DNA from: Thermodesulfobacteriota bacterium
GTDB lineage: Bacteria; Desulfobacterota; DSM-4660; Desulfatiglandales; Desulfatiglandaceae
NCBI GenBank assembly: GCA_028278625.1
Contig: JANQDY010000098.1
Location: 1 to 64,000 of the forward strand
Direction of reading: 5' to 3'
Length of the DNA: 64,000 bases
The notes under the pieces were generated by a model, which searched no databases, had not been told where the DNA came from, and worked only from the letters and a program-made list of their open reading frames with translations. The translations under genes and the position numbers were made by a program. Positions 18,026 through 28,026 of the stretch are shown here, piece by piece; positions within the stretch are counted from its first letter, which is position 1; every line of letters starts with the position of its first letter.

Positions 18026-18925
18026 ATGACTTCCATTCTGATCATGCAGGGATTCGCGGGTCTCAGCCTCTTTTCTGTGCTGCTGCTCATGGCACTGGGC
18101 CTGGCCATCATATTCGGACTCATGGGGGTTATCAATATGGCCCACGGAGAGCTGATGACCATCGGTGCCTACACCACCTACCTGGTGTCGATTCTCTTTG
18201 CCCGGCACATGCCGGCCATATTCTCCATGTATTTCTTTGTGGCGCTGATTCTGGCATTTCTTGTGACGTTTATGGTCGGTTTTCTGCTGGAACGCTTCAT
18301 GATCCGGTATCTCTACGCCAGACCCCTGGATACCCTGTTGGCCACCTGGGGAGTCAGTCTTGTCTTTCAGCAGGCATTCCGGTCCATATTCGGCGGCCAG
18401 GAGGTCACCGTGGAAATTCCCCAATGGCTGCTGGGCGCGTTGCAGGTAACCGAGACCGTGGAGATCCCCAGAATCGGCATCGTTGTCATGATTCTTTCCA
18501 TTCTTGCAACCGGTGCCGTGTTCTACATGCTGGTTCGCACAAGGTGGGGGCTGAAGGTGCGCGCCGTGACACAAATCCGTGAAATGAGCGGCGCGGTTGG
18601 GATCAACACCCGGCGGGTGGACGGCATGACCTTTGCCATCGGCTCGGGCCTGGCCGGAATTGCCGGCTGCGCCTTCACTTTCTTGGGTTCCACGGGTCCC
18701 ATGGCCGGGCAGCTCTATATCGTTGATACCTTTCTGGTGGTGGTGTTCGGAGGGGTTCAGAGTCTTTTGGGAACCATTGTCTCCGCATTCTCCATCGCTG
18801 AAGCACAGTCCACCCTGGAGTTCTTCATCAGCGGCTCCATGGCCAAGGTCCTGACCCTTTCGGCGGTGATCATCACGCTCTATTTCAAACCGGACGGACT
18901 CTTCAGCAGCAAATTGAGGAAATAA
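18026..18925 (+). CDS. urtB: Urea ABC transporter permease UrtB
   Basis: 299 residues, LivH-type permease with about eight transmembrane segments. Typical family stretches are GLAIIFGLMGVINMAHGELM (about 29-48), LLATWGVSLVFQQAFR and VVVFGGVQSLLGTIVSAF. It forms half of the membrane channel of the UrtABCDE importer. AAAAGGA lies upstream of ATG 18026. urtC starts 4 bases after its stop. Confidence 0.93.
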   Translation: MTSILIMQGFAGLSLFSVLLLMALGLAIIFGLMGVINMAHGELMTIGAYTTYLVSILFARHMPAIFSMYFFVALILAFLVTFMVGFLLERFMIRYLYARPLDTLLATWGVSLVFQQAFRSIFGGQEVTVEIPQWLLGALQVTETVEIPRIGIVVMILSILATGAVFYMLVRTRWGLKVRAVTQIREMSGAVGINTRRVDGMTFAIGSGLAGIAGCAFTFLGSTGPMAGQLYIVDTFLVVVFGGVQSLLGTIVSAFSIAEAQSTLEFFISGSMAKVLTLSAVIITLYFKPDGLFSSKLRK

Positions 18926-18929
18926 CCAA

Positions 18930-19997
18930 ATGAAACACCGTTTTCATATAAAGGGATTGAGTTTCATGATTCTCGCGGGGATTCTGCTGGTTCTCTTTCC
19001 CCTCATCTTTGACGATTTCAGGTTGAACATGGTGGGCAAGTATCTGACCTTTGCCTTTGTGGCCATCGGCCTGGTCCTCTGTTGGGGGCAAACCGGTATT
19101 CTGAGTCTCGGCCAGGGCATATTCTTCGGTCTGGGCGGCTATTTCATGGCCATGTTCCTGAAGCTGGAGGCCTCGGGCACGGCCCTTCCGGATTTCATGG
19201 ACTGGAACAGCCTCACGGAAATTCCATGGTTCTGGATCCCCTTCCACAGTCTCGCCTTTTCCGTGTTCATGATCCTGGTGGTGCCGGCGGTCCTCGCTTT
19301 TCTGCTGGGGTGGGCCATGTTTCGAAACCGGGTGGGCGGGGTATATTTTTCAATTGTCACCATGAGCCTCGTTTCCATCCTATCCATCCTGATTATCGGC
19401 CAACAGGGATATACCGGCGGCATCAACGGCATCACCAACTTCAGCACCATGGCCGGCTGGAGTCTGGATACACCCAAAGCCAAGCTGATCCTCTACTTTG
19501 TAAACGGCGGCCTCCTTCTGGGCGCCATTCTGTTGAGCGAATGGATCATGGGCAGCCGCCTTGGGAAGCTCCTGATTGCCATTCGGGACAAGGAAGACCG
19601 GGTCATGTTTTCCGGCTACAACGTACCGCTGTTCAAGGCCTTCATTTTTGGAGCGGCCGGCTTTTTGAGCGCCATTGGCGGCGCCATGTTCACCCTTCAG
19701 GTGGGTCTCATCTCACCCAGTTTTGTATCGGTGCCGGCCTCCATCGAAATGATCATTTTTGCCACGGTGGGCGGAAGGTATTCGGCGGCGGGCGCCGTTT
19801 ACGGAACCCTTTTGGTGAGCTTTGCCAAGAGCTATCTCTCCGAGAGTTTCCCCGAACTCTGGACCTATTTCATCGGCGCACTCTTCATCGGCGTGGTGAT
19901 GCTCTTTCCCACGGGCCTTGCAGGGGTGGTGGAACCCTTCTTGCGGAGGAAGAATCCAGGTTCCGGAAAGCCGGCCGCGGAGGGTGCAATACCATGA
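18930..19997 (+). CDS. urtC: Urea ABC transporter permease UrtC
   Basis: 355 residues, LivM-type permease. Family stretches: FVAIGLVLCWGQTGILSLGQ (about 40-59), the GGVYFSIVTMSLVSI segment, GYTGGINGITNF and the late LQVGLISPSFVSVPASIEMI. It pairs with UrtB in the membrane. The end overlaps the next gene by four bases (ATGA), so the two are translationally coupled. Confidence 0.93.
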   Translation: MKHRFHIKGLSFMILAGILLVLFPLIFDDFRLNMVGKYLTFAFVAIGLVLCWGQTGILSLGQGIFFGLGGYFMAMFLKLEASGTALPDFMDWNSLTEIPWFWIPFHSLAFSVFMILVVPAVLAFLLGWAMFRNRVGGVYFSIVTMSLVSILSILIIGQQGYTGGINGITNFSTMAGWSLDTPKAKLILYFVNGGLLLGAILLSEWIMGSRLGKLLIAIRDKEDRVMFSGYNVPLFKAFIFGAAGFLSAIGGAMFTLQVGLISPSFVSVPASIEMIIFATVGGRYSAAGAVYGTLLVSFAKSYLSESFPELWTYFIGALFIGVVMLFPTGLAGVVEPFLRRKNPGSGKPAAEGAIP

Positions 19998-20893
19998 CGG
20001 CCCTTCAACAAAACGGAAGTGTCAAAAGGCATGAACAGGCCTGGCTGGAACGGGAACTGAATCGCGTCAGCCAGGAGCTGGCGGAGACGAGAAAGGCGCT
20101 GGATCAGGCCCGGGAGGAGATTCGGTCTTTCAAACAGACATCGGCGGAGGCTTACCACGACGCCTACCTGCTGGAAGTGGAGCAGCTCACCGTCAGTTTT
20201 GACGGATTCAAAGCACTTGATGATTTGAGCCTCTACGTGAACAAGGAAGAGCTGCACGCCGTCATCGGCCCCAACGGCGCCGGGAAATCGACCCTGCTGG
20301 ATGCCATCTGCGGCAGAACGCGGCCCGCATCCGGTAAAATCATCTTTAAGAATAATGATCTCACGCGCATCAAGGAATATGAGATCGTGCGCATGGGGGT
20401 GGGCCGCAAATTCCAGACCCCTTCCATCTATGAAGAGTTGACCGTGCTTGAGAATCTGGAAGCTTCCTACCCGGAAAAGCGCAATGTCCTGGGGTCCCTT
20501 TTCTGGAAGCGGGAGACCGGGATCATGGAAAAAATAACGAACCTGGCGGGGCTCATCTTTCTGGAAGACCATCTGCAGCAGAAGGCCGGCACCCTCAGCC
20601 ATGGCCAGAAGCAGTGGCTGGAAATCGGAATGCTCCTGCTTCAGGATCATGAACTGCTGCTCCTGGATGAACCGGTTGCCGGCATGAGCCCTTCCGAACG
20701 GGAAAAGACGGCGGAACTGCTTAAGAAAATCTGCAAGGGCCGGTCGGTCATTGTCATCGAACATGACATGAATTTTGTGGAAGACATCGCCCACAGGGTC
20801 ACGGTGCTGCACCAGGGCAAATGGTTGAGCGAGGGGAGCATGGAACATGTGAAAAACGATCCCAAAGTCATTGAAGTCTATGTGGGGCATTAA
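19994..20893 (+). CDS. urtD: Urea ABC transporter ATPase UrtD with N-terminal coiled coil
   Basis: 299 residues from ATG 19994, chosen because it overlaps the urtC stop as ATGA; the frame is open further back inside urtC but there it is only a shadow. Residues 12-50 are predicted coiled coil (heptads of Leu/Glu/Arg such as LERELNRVSQELAETRKALD), which is not typical of UrtD. The ATPase follows: Walker A GPNGAGKST (about 91-99), signature LSHGQ, Walker B LLLLDEP, switch IEHDMNF. It powers the UrtBC channel together with UrtE. Confidence 0.9.
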   Translation: MTALQQNGSVKRHEQAWLERELNRVSQELAETRKALDQAREEIRSFKQTSAEAYHDAYLLEVEQLTVSFDGFKALDDLSLYVNKEELHAVIGPNGAGKSTLLDAICGRTRPASGKIIFKNNDLTRIKEYEIVRMGVGRKFQTPSIYEELTVLENLEASYPEKRNVLGSLFWKRETGIMEKITNLAGLIFLEDHLQQKAGTLSHGQKQWLEIGMLLLQDHELLLLDEPVAGMSPSEREKTAELLKKICKGRSVIVIEHDMNFVEDIAHRVTVLHQGKWLSEGSMEHVKNDPKVIEVYVGH

Positions 20894-20896
20894 CAG

Positions 20897-21604
20897 ATGA
20901 ACCGAAAAGAAACCCTGTTTCAGGTGGAAAAGGCCAATATCTACTATGGCGACAGCCGAATCACCCATGACGTTACATTTTCCGTCAATCCACGGGAAAC
21001 CCTGGCCATCATGGGTCGGAACGGCATGGGAAAAACGACCCTTCTAAAAGCCTTGATCGGGATCCTCCCCTTCCGCTCAGGGGCGCTTTTTCTGGAAGGG
21101 AAGCCCCTAAACGGTCTTTCCAGTTATGAACGGGTGGCCAGGGGACTCGCCTACGTGCCCCAGGGACGGATGATATTCCCCAGCCTGACGGTGGAGGAAA
21201 ACATCCAGACGGGACTGGCGGATGCAAAATCCCTTGAAATACCAAAGGATATTTACGAGCTCTTTCCCGCCCTGCTGGAGCTTCGGAAACGGCGGGGAGG
21301 GAATCTTTCCGGCGGACAGCAACAGCAATTGGCCATTGCCAGGGCACTGGTCACCAAACCGAAAGTCCTGCTGCTGGATGAACCCACCGAAGGGATTCAG
21401 CCATCCATCATCAAGGAAATGGCCCGAACCCTCAATCGGATCAAAGAGACCTATGAAATTGCCATCGTGGCAACGGAACAATCGTTGACATTCACCATGG
21501 CCATCGCGGATCGCTTTTTAATCATGGAAAACGGAGGGATCAAATATGAAGAGATGAGAGAGCAGGTGAACGAAGAAATAATCAAAGGCTACCTTTCGGT
21601 CTGA
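20897..21604 (+). CDS. urtE: Urea ABC transporter ATPase UrtE
   Basis: 235 residues, LivF-type ATPase. Walker A GRNGMGKTT (about 39-47), the UrtE-like stretch RGLAYVPQGRMIFPSLTVEEN, signature LSGGQQQQLAIARAL, Walker B VLLLDEPTEGIQPSII and a final EEIIKGYLSV. It is the second nucleotide-binding subunit and starts 3 bases after urtD. Confidence 0.93.
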   Translation: MNRKETLFQVEKANIYYGDSRITHDVTFSVNPRETLAIMGRNGMGKTTLLKALIGILPFRSGALFLEGKPLNGLSSYERVARGLAYVPQGRMIFPSLTVEENIQTGLADAKSLEIPKDIYELFPALLELRKRRGGNLSGGQQQQLAIARALVTKPKVLLLDEPTEGIQPSIIKEMARTLNRIKETYEIAIVATEQSLTFTMAIADRFLIMENGGIKYEEMREQVNEEIIKGYLSV

Positions 21605-21612
21605 TTTTTTGA

Positions 21613-21644
21613 GTATTCAGAAGTCAGGAGTCAGGAGCCAGAAG
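21613..21644. repeat. Short dispersed repeat (CAGGAGCCAGAAG type)
   Basis: The bases after urtE contain tandem GTCAGGA units ending in CAGGAGCCAGAAG (21632-21644). The same 13 bases occur in reverse complement at 49283-49295. Both copies lie between genes. This looks like a short non-coding repeat family spread in the genome. Confidence 0.5.
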
Positions 21645-21695
21645 GGTAACTAGGTATGAATTCTTTCAACCCAACATAGAAAGGAGATATGAAGA

Positions 21696-22721
21696 ATGAG
21701 ACACGGCGATATTACATCCAGCAAAGATACGGTGGGCGTTTCGGTGGTCAATTATCAAATGCCCCGCTTCCACACCAAAAAAGAGATCATCGACAACTGC
21801 CATGCCCTTGCCAAGCACATTGAAGGGATGAAGCTGGGGCTTCCCGGCCTGGACCTGGTGATCTTCCCCGAATACAGCACCCAGGGCATCCTGTACGATC
21901 CGGATGAGTGCATGGAACTCTCATCGGTCATTCCCGGGGAAGAGACGGATATCTTTGCCGAAGCCTGCAAGAAGAACAAGGTGTGGGGCGTCTTTTCACT
22001 CACCGGCGAAAAGCACGAAGAGCACCCCAAGAAGGTCCCTTACAACACCCTGATCCTCATGAGCGACAAGGGTGAAATCGTCCAGAAGTACCGAAAAATC
22101 ATGCCCTGGTGTCCCATCGAGGGATGGTATCCCGGGGAAAAAACCTACGTGAGCGAAGGCCCAAAAGGTCTTATGATCAGCCTCATCATCTGCGATGACG
22201 GCAATTATCCGGAGATCTGGCGGGACTGCGCCATGCGGGGGGCGGAACTGATCGTCCGGTGCCAGGGGTACATGTACCCGGCCAAGGATCAACAGATCAC
22301 CTTTGCCAGGGCCATGGCCTGGGCCAACAACTGCTACGTGGCCGTCGCCAACGCCGCCGGCTGGGACGGCGTCTATTCCTATTTCGGGCACTCCACCCTG
22401 GTGGGGTTCGACGGTCGGCTTCTGGGAGAATGCGGGGAGACGCCCATGGAGAACCAGTACGCGGAAATGTCGGTCAGCGCCATCCGGGATGCCCGGAAAA
22501 ACTGGCAGTCCCAGAATCACCTCTTTAAGCTCCTTCACCGTGGGTACACCGGCTGCATCAATTCAGAGGCCGAAACGGACGAATGCCGAACCAAGTGCCC
22601 CTATGAGTTCTACGAAACCTGGATCAAAGACCCGGATAAGGCCCGAAAGAACGTGGAAGCCTTTACCCGTTCCACCATGGGGTCCTCCGAATGCGTTCTG
22701 GAGGGAATCCCACACGATTAA
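21696..22721 (+). CDS. amiE: Aliphatic amidase AmiE
   Basis: 341 residues, collinear with Pseudomonas AmiE from the first residue (MRHGDI). The nitrilase-fold catalytic residues are at the canonical numbers: Glu59 (FPEYS), Lys134 (KYRKI) and Cys166 ([12 protein letters not shown]). AmiE hydrolyses short amides such as acetamide and propionamide to the acid and ammonia. A formamidase (AmiF) is the main alternative, but overall likeness to AmiE is closer. AAAGGAGAT precedes ATG 21696. Placed between transporter and urease genes, it suggests the importer feeds amides as well as urea. Confidence 0.93.
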   Translation: MRHGDITSSKDTVGVSVVNYQMPRFHTKKEIIDNCHALAKHIEGMKLGLPGLDLVIFPEYSTQGILYDPDECMELSSVIPGEETDIFAEACKKNKVWGVFSLTGEKHEEHPKKVPYNTLILMSDKGEIVQKYRKIMPWCPIEGWYPGEKTYVSEGPKGLMISLIICDDGNYPEIWRDCAMRGAELIVRCQGYMYPAKDQQITFARAMAWANNCYVAVANAAGWDGVYSYFGHSTLVGFDGRLLGECGETPMENQYAEMSVSAIRDARKNWQSQNHLFKLLHRGYTGCINSEAETDECRTKCPYEFYETWIKDPDKARKNVEAFTRSTMGSSECVLEGIPHD

Positions 22722-22793
22722 ACGGCTCAGGATACCCATCCGTTCCTTTGAAACCGGATGGGTCCCGTGTCAACAGCAGGTGATAAGGATAAA

Positions 22794-23255
22794 ATGGAAA
22801 CACGCTTAAAAATCCATACGATTCTGGGACTGGCCCATGAAGCGCCTTTTACCAAAACACTTCACGCATTGGCCCATCGGGGAACGGTGGAGACCATCCA
22901 TCTTCACAAGAACGATATGCAGCGGCGGAGATTGCGGGCCACCACCGATCAGGGCACCGAATGTGCCATCGCCCTGCCCCGGTCCCAGAGATTAGACCAT
23001 GGTTCCGTTCTGTGGCTTGATGCCAAAAGGGGAGTGGTGGTGAGGGGCCATGAAGCCTTCTGGCTGGAATTTAAGCCAACGGACCTGGCGGCGGCCCTGG
23101 AATTGGGCTATCTGGCGGGCAATATGCACTGGCGGGTGCAAATGAACAAAGCGGTGATGCGGGTGTGCGTAAACGGCAACAAGGAAGACACCCTAAAACG
23201 CGTGGCCCCGCTACTCGATTCGGGAAGAATAAGGCGAATGGACCATGACGAATAA
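22794..23255 (+). CDS. ureE: Urease accessory protein UreE (nickel chaperone)
   Basis: 153 residues from ATG 22794 (AAGGA upstream); an in-frame ATG at 22758 has no ribosome site. An N-terminal peptide-binding domain (VETIHLHKNDMQRRRLRATT, TECAIALPRSQRLDHGSVL) is followed by the nickel-binding domain with the conserved histidine in YLAGNMHWRVQM (about 101-112). There is no histidine-rich C-terminal tail. UreE delivers Ni2+ to the UreDFG-urease complex. It overlaps ureF by 11 bases. Confidence 0.85.
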   Translation: METRLKIHTILGLAHEAPFTKTLHALAHRGTVETIHLHKNDMQRRRLRATTDQGTECAIALPRSQRLDHGSVLWLDAKRGVVVRGHEAFWLEFKPTDLAAALELGYLAGNMHWRVQMNKAVMRVCVNGNKEDTLKRVAPLLDSGRIRRMDHDE

Positions 23256-23922
23256 ATCCCTCCTGCTCCTGCTCCAACATGGAGACAGCTTTTTTCCCGG
23301 AGGGTCGGTCTCCTTTTCCTGGGGCCTCGAAACCTTGTGCGCCGACGGAAGGGTTACAACCGCTAGAGATGTGGCCCGCTTCCTGGAAGGGCAGTTGCGC
23401 CATCGCTGGGCCCCCATGGATCGCGCCTTTCTCGCCGCGGCCCATTGGACCGGCGACGATCTGGGCCTGGTTCGCGAGGCGGACCGGCAATTGGAAGCCA
23501 TGACCCTGTCAAAAGAGCTGCGCGAAGGCTCAAGGGCCGCGGGAAAGGCACTCTTAAACGTTCATGAAAAACTGGGAACCCCGCTTGCCGGACCCTATCG
23601 AAGGGATGTACTCGAGGGTGGTGGATGCGGACACCTGGCAGTGGTACAGGGGCTCCTGTTTCAGAATCTGGGGCTCGATCTTTCCTCCGCCCTCATTGTC
23701 TCGGCCCATACCACCTGTATCGGTATTCTGGGCGCAGCCGTGCGGCTGGGCAGAATTGGGGCCATGGACGGGCAGTCCATTCTTTCAGATCTCCATCCGG
23801 TAATTGGGGATCTCATTAAATCCCCCATTCCACCTTTGGAGGAGACCGGTGCCTTGACCCCCCAGACGGAGATCGCCCTCATGCGCCACGAAACCCAGGA
23901 AGTGAGACTATTTTCCAATTAA
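23245..23922 (+). CDS. ureF: Urease accessory protein UreF
   Basis: 225 residues, all-helical UreF. Visible family motifs: LLLLLQHGDSFFPGGSVSFS near the N-terminus (the usual 'l.q..dsafPtG.fs.S'), GLETL, and SLSKELREGSRAAGKALL-like helices in the middle. UreF bridges UreD and UreG and gates activation of urease. It starts inside ureE. Confidence 0.85.
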   Translation: MTNKSLLLLLQHGDSFFPGGSVSFSWGLETLCADGRVTTARDVARFLEGQLRHRWAPMDRAFLAAAHWTGDDLGLVREADRQLEAMTLSKELREGSRAAGKALLNVHEKLGTPLAGPYRRDVLEGGGCGHLAVVQGLLFQNLGLDLSSALIVSAHTTCIGILGAAVRLGRIGAMDGQSILSDLHPVIGDLIKSPIPPLEETGALTPQTEIALMRHETQEVRLFSN

Positions 23923-23942
23923 GTAATGAGAGGTAGAGAAAA

Positions 23943-24638
23943 ATGTTATTGACACCCACTGAAATGAACCGCCTGATCATCTTCAGCGCCGCAGAGCTGG
24001 CGCGAAAGCGGAAAGCCCGGGGGGCACTCTTGAATCATCCGGAAGCGGTCGCCTACATTGCCGACGAAATCCTGGAAAGGGCCCGGGACGGCATGAGCGT
24101 GGCGGAGCTCATCAGTTTCGGCGCCACCCTGCTCACCACCGACCAAGTGATGGCGGGGGTTGAACGGCTCATGCCCGTCCTTCAGGTGGAAGCCTCCTTT
24201 CCGGACGGGACCAAACTGGTGACCATCCATGAGCCGATACGTCCGGGAGAGAAGGAGAGCGCCGAAACCGTGGTTCCAGGGGAGATCATCGTCCCCGACG
24301 AAGCGATCGAAATCAATGCCCAACGGAAAAAGGCATCCCTCAAAGTGACCAACACGGGGGACCGGCCCGTCCAGGTGGGTAGCCACTTCCATTTCTTCGA
24401 GGCCAACCGTTCCCTCGACTTTGACCGTGAAACCGCCTTCGGTATGCGGTTGGACATTCCCGCGGGAACGGCGGTCCGCTTTGAACCGGGCGGCACAAAA
24501 GAGGTGGTGCTCACGGAATTCGGCGGAAACAGGAAAATCATCGGACAGAACGGGCTCACGAACGGGTCCCTCTCTAAAGAGGCCGTTAAAACCGGCGCCA
24601 TGGACCTGGCCCGGAAACGGGGATTTACGGGGGTTTAA
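23943..24638 (+). CDS. ureAB: Fused urease gamma-beta subunit
   Basis: 231 residues combining UreA and UreB. Residues 1-100 are the gamma subunit ([23 protein letters not shown] in part: [33 protein letters not shown] in part: [18 protein letters not shown]). Residues 110-231 are the beta subunit ([32 protein letters not shown] in part: [27 protein letters not shown]). Most bacteria encode these as two genes; this fusion resembles Helicobacter UreA. RBS AGAGGTAGAG-like upstream. ureC begins 2 bases after the stop. Confidence 0.93.
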   Translation: MLLTPTEMNRLIIFSAAELARKRKARGALLNHPEAVAYIADEILERARDGMSVAELISFGATLLTTDQVMAGVERLMPVLQVEASFPDGTKLVTIHEPIRPGEKESAETVVPGEIIVPDEAIEINAQRKKASLKVTNTGDRPVQVGSHFHFFEANRSLDFDRETAFGMRLDIPAGTAVRFEPGGTKEVVLTEFGGNRKIIGQNGLTNGSLSKEAVKTGAMDLARKRGFTGV

Positions 24639-24640
24639 TC

Positions 24641-26353
24641 ATGGCAAGAATGACACGACGCGCTTACGCGGATATGTACGGCCCCACCAAGGGGGACGCG
24701 GTTCGGTTGGGGGACACCTCGCTTCTGGCCCAGGTGGAAAAGGATTTCATTGTTGCGGGGGACGAATGCCTTCACGGCGGCGGCAAGACCTTGCGAGACG
24801 GGCTGGGCTTGGCGCCGGGGTATGACAGCGCTTCCGGTTCCCTGGACATGCTCATCAGCAACGTGGTCATCATCGATCCGGTTCTGGGCGTCGTCAAGGG
24901 GGACATCGGCATCAAGGATGGACGCATTGCCGGCATCGGCAAGGCGGGAAACCCGGACGTCATGGACGGGGTTGACCCGGATCTCATCTGCGGGGCCGCC
25001 ACAACGGTGCGGGACGGAGAGGGCATGATCGCCACTCCCGGCGGCATCGACTGCCACGTCCATTTTGACAGCGCGGGCCTCTGCGAACACGCCTTAAGCT
25101 CGGGCATCACCACCATGATCGGCGGATCACTGGGACCCATCACCGTGGGCATCGACTGCGGCGGGGCATGGAACGTTGGAAAGATGCTGCAGGCCTCGGA
25201 GGAATGGCCCATCAATTTCGGATTTTTGGGCCGGGGCAACTCATCCAGGCCCGCCTCCCTGGTGGACCAAATCGAAGGGGGATGCTGCGGACTCAAGATC
25301 CATGAGGACTGGGGAGCCATGCCTGCCGCCATCGACTGCTGTCTTGCCGTGGCCGATGATCTCGATTTTCCCGTGCAGCTGCACACCGACTCCATCAACG
25401 AGAGCGGTTTCGTGGAAGACACCCTGGCGGCCATCAATAACCGGACCATTCACATGTACCACGCCGAAGGGGCCGGCGGGGGCCATGCCCCGGACATCAT
25501 CCGCGTGGTGGGTGAAATGAATGTTCTCCCTTCTTCCACCAACCCCACCAACCCGTACACCATCAACACCTTTGACGAGCATCTGGACATGATCATGGTG
25601 TGCCACCACCTGAACCCGGCCGTTCCAGAAGACGTGGCCTTTGCCGAAAGCCGCATCAGGGCCCAGACCATTGCCGCCGAAGACGTGCTGCATGATCTGG
25701 GGGCCATCTCCATGCTGGGATCCGACAGCCAGGGCATGGGCCGCATCAATGAAGTCATCTGCCGCACATGGCAGCTGGCCAGCAAAATGCGCGACCAGCG
25801 GGGCCGTCTCTCCGAGGAACAGACGTCCATGGGGGACAACGAGCGGATCAAACGGTACATTGCCAAATACACCATCAATCCGGCCCGGGCCTTTGGCATG
25901 GCCCAGGAAATCGGCTCTTTGGAAAAAGGGAAACTGGCGGATATCATTCTCTGGAACCCTGCCTTTTTCGGCATTAAGCCCGAATTGGTGGTGAAGGGCG
26001 GCTTCATCGTCTGGGGCGCCATGGGGGATAGCGCCGCCTCCCTCATGACCTGCGAACCTTTAATGATGCGGCCCCAGTGGGGGGCCTTTGGCAGTGCCAA
26101 GGAAGCGTTGAGTGTCAATTTCGTATCAAGTGCCGCGGCCCAAAAGAACATCGGCGAAACGCTGGGACTTCGAAAAGGGATCTACCCTATCCGCAATACC
26201 CGGGCCCTGACCAAAAAGGAGATGCTCCACAATGACGCCTGTCCGGAAATCAGCGTAAACCCCGAGACCTTTGATGTGTTTGTGGATGGCGTTCTGGCCA
26301 CCTGCGATCCTGCCCGGTCCCTCCCCCTGACGCAACGGTACATGCTGAGGTAG
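24641..26353 (+). CDS. ureC: Urease alpha (catalytic) subunit, divergent
   Basis: 570 residues, full length. Nickel and catalytic residues can be placed: His139 and His141 (GGIDCHVHF), carbamylated Lys219 and His221 (GLKIHEDWG), His248 (QLHTD), His274 ([11 protein letters not shown]), Cys321-His322 of the mobile flap (MVCHHLNP) and Asp362 (GSDSQGMGR). The enzyme hydrolyses urea to ammonia and carbamate. One striking difference is that the segment after GG(160s), normally carrying the THATTCTPG loop, reads [15 protein letters not shown] and is three residues shorter. All metal ligands remain, so a working hydrolase is likely; its substrate pocket may differ. Confidence 0.93.
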   Translation: MARMTRRAYADMYGPTKGDAVRLGDTSLLAQVEKDFIVAGDECLHGGGKTLRDGLGLAPGYDSASGSLDMLISNVVIIDPVLGVVKGDIGIKDGRIAGIGKAGNPDVMDGVDPDLICGAATTVRDGEGMIATPGGIDCHVHFDSAGLCEHALSSGITTMIGGSLGPITVGIDCGGAWNVGKMLQASEEWPINFGFLGRGNSSRPASLVDQIEGGCCGLKIHEDWGAMPAAIDCCLAVADDLDFPVQLHTDSINESGFVEDTLAAINNRTIHMYHAEGAGGGHAPDIIRVVGEMNVLPSSTNPTNPYTINTFDEHLDMIMVCHHLNPAVPEDVAFAESRIRAQTIAAEDVLHDLGAISMLGSDSQGMGRINEVICRTWQLASKMRDQRGRLSEEQTSMGDNERIKRYIAKYTINPARAFGMAQEIGSLEKGKLADIILWNPAFFGIKPELVVKGGFIVWGAMGDSAASLMTCEPLMMRPQWGAFGSAKEALSVNFVSSAAAQKNIGETLGLRKGIYPIRNTRALTKKEMLHNDACPEISVNPETFDVFVDGVLATCDPARSLPLTQRYMLR

Positions 26354-26355
26354 CC

Positions 26356-26991
26356 ATGAGCCATCACACGAAGAATGAAACAGTGGGGCCTGCAAGGGTG
26401 GGGATCGGCGGCCCCGTGGGGTCCGGGAAAACGGCACTTATCGAACAACTGCTGCCCAGGCTCTCCAAATGGGGAACCGAAACCGCGGTGATCACCAACG
26501 ATCTGGTCACCCGGGAAGACGCTGTGCGCCTCAAGAAAAGCGGCCTCATCGAACCTGAAAAGGTCGTGGCCGTTGAAGCGGGGGCATGCCCCCATACGGT
26601 GATCCGGGAAGACCCCACCCTGAACCTGGAGGCGGCGGAGTACCTGGAACGAACATATCCCGGACTGGACCTGATCCTGATTGAGAGCGGCGGGGACAAC
26701 CTGGCTTCCACCTTTTCGCTGGACCTGGTGGACCACTGGCTCTTTGTCATTGATGTGGCGGGAGGAGACGACATTCCCCGCAAGCGGGGACTCGGCATCG
26801 TGCAATCGGATCTTCTGGTGATCAACAAGTACGATCTGGCGCCCCATGTGGGATCGAATCTTGATCTGATGCGCCGGGAGGCTCTTATGGTGCGGGAGAA
26901 CCGCCCCGTGATTTTCACCGACTGTAAAGCAGGTGAGGGGATTGAAGAAGTCCTGGCCCATATGATCCGGGAGGTGCTGCTGGAGCTATGA
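26356..26991 (+). CDS. ureG: Urease accessory GTPase UreG
   Basis: 211 residues. P-loop [14 protein letters not shown] (about 16-29), the UreG stretch [25 protein letters not shown] (the nickel-binding Cys-Pro-His is intact), [11 protein letters not shown] and [12 protein letters not shown]. UreG uses GTP to drive nickel insertion into urease. It begins 2 bases after ureC and overlaps ureD by four bases (ATGA). Confidence 0.95.
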   Translation: MSHHTKNETVGPARVGIGGPVGSGKTALIEQLLPRLSKWGTETAVITNDLVTREDAVRLKKSGLIEPEKVVAVEAGACPHTVIREDPTLNLEAAEYLERTYPGLDLILIESGGDNLASTFSLDLVDHWLFVIDVAGGDDIPRKRGLGIVQSDLLVINKYDLAPHVGSNLDLMRREALMVRENRPVIFTDCKAGEGIEEVLAHMIREVLLEL

Positions 26992-27899
26992 ATCCCATGA
27001 AAAAGGAAAACCGTCATTTGACATCAGTCCCCCCTCCTCCAAAGGGATCATCCATGGCACCTGGGGGACATGGCTCCGGCAGGGCGGAGATGATCTTCAA
27101 ACGTTCCCCAAAAGGGCGAACCTACCTCTCCCACCAGTACCTCACCTACCCCTTTCATACCACACGGGTTTTCTATCTGGATCCGGGATGGCCCCATCTG
27201 GGGACCCTCTATTTGACATCCGCCTCCGGAGGGCTTTTCCAGGGGGATCGCATTTCCTTAAAGTCACATGTCAAATCCTCTGCCTCGGCCCACATCACCA
27301 CTGGCTCGGCCACCAAGGTCCACAGCATGGAAAGGGACTTTGCCAGCCATACTGCAGCGCTCAAGGTGGATCAAAACGCCTACCTGGAATACATTGTAGA
27401 GCCCACCATCCTCTTTCCGCGCTCAAGACTGGAAACCCGGGTGAACGTGACCGTTCTGAAAGGCGGCTGCGCCATCGTGGGGGATTCTTTTCTCACCCAT
27501 GACCCCACGGGGAAGAGCCCGGCGCCCTTTGATGAACTCCTTTCGGAAGTCACCATACACGGCCCGACCGGTGATCTGCTTGTCCTGGACCGCTTTAGAC
27601 TGAATGCCCGGAGACCGTTTTTGTCGGTTCCCGGCATCGTGGAAGGATTTTTCATTCAAGGAAGCATCTACTTCATCTGGGACGGAAAACCGCCCCATGA
27701 AATGGCCCGGGCCATGACCAGGGAAATGAAACCCCTAAAGGGGATTTATGCCGGCGCCTCAACCCTTCCCGGGGATTGTGGGGCCTTTGCCAGAATCCTC
27801 GCAAACGATACCCTTTCCCTTGATCGCGCCATGTGGCGGCTTGCCGCTGCCTGCCGCAAGCTGGCCACCGGGCACCACATGCCGATTCGTCGGAAATAG
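26988..27899 (+). CDS. ureD: Urease accessory protein UreD (UreH)
   Basis: 303 residues. After a variable 35-residue lead come [20 protein letters not shown], the beta-strand scaffold [25 protein letters not shown] and [13 protein letters not shown], all usual UreD features. UreD is the scaffold binding urease apoenzyme and UreFG. It is the last gene of the operon; the next gene is on the other strand and ends only 127 bases away. Confidence 0.88.
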   Translation: MNPMKKENRHLTSVPPPPKGSSMAPGGHGSGRAEMIFKRSPKGRTYLSHQYLTYPFHTTRVFYLDPGWPHLGTLYLTSASGGLFQGDRISLKSHVKSSASAHITTGSATKVHSMERDFASHTAALKVDQNAYLEYIVEPTILFPRSRLETRVNVTVLKGGCAIVGDSFLTHDPTGKSPAPFDELLSEVTIHGPTGDLLVLDRFRLNARRPFLSVPGIVEGFFIQGSIYFIWDGKPPHEMARAMTREMKPLKGIYAGASTLPGDCGAFARILANDTLSLDRAMWRLAAACRKLATGHHMPIRRK

Positions 27900-28026
27900 A
27901 AACACCCCATTCATAATCTTCCCTTGCTTCATGCGGTCTCTCCTCAAACCGACATCGTCATAAACGAAAGCGCAATCCCCTGACCGCACTGCCAAAAGAA
28001 AGGGTGACAGGAATAGAGTGCTCTCT

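Noticed and set aside
19082..19993. A 304-codon extension of the urtD frame back through urtC
   Set aside because: It lies wholly inside urtC, which has clear permease motifs; the ATGA start at 19994 fits coupled translation.
19865..20968. Minus-strand frame of 367 codons opposite urtD
   Set aside because: Shadow of the ABC ATPase; no domain of its own.
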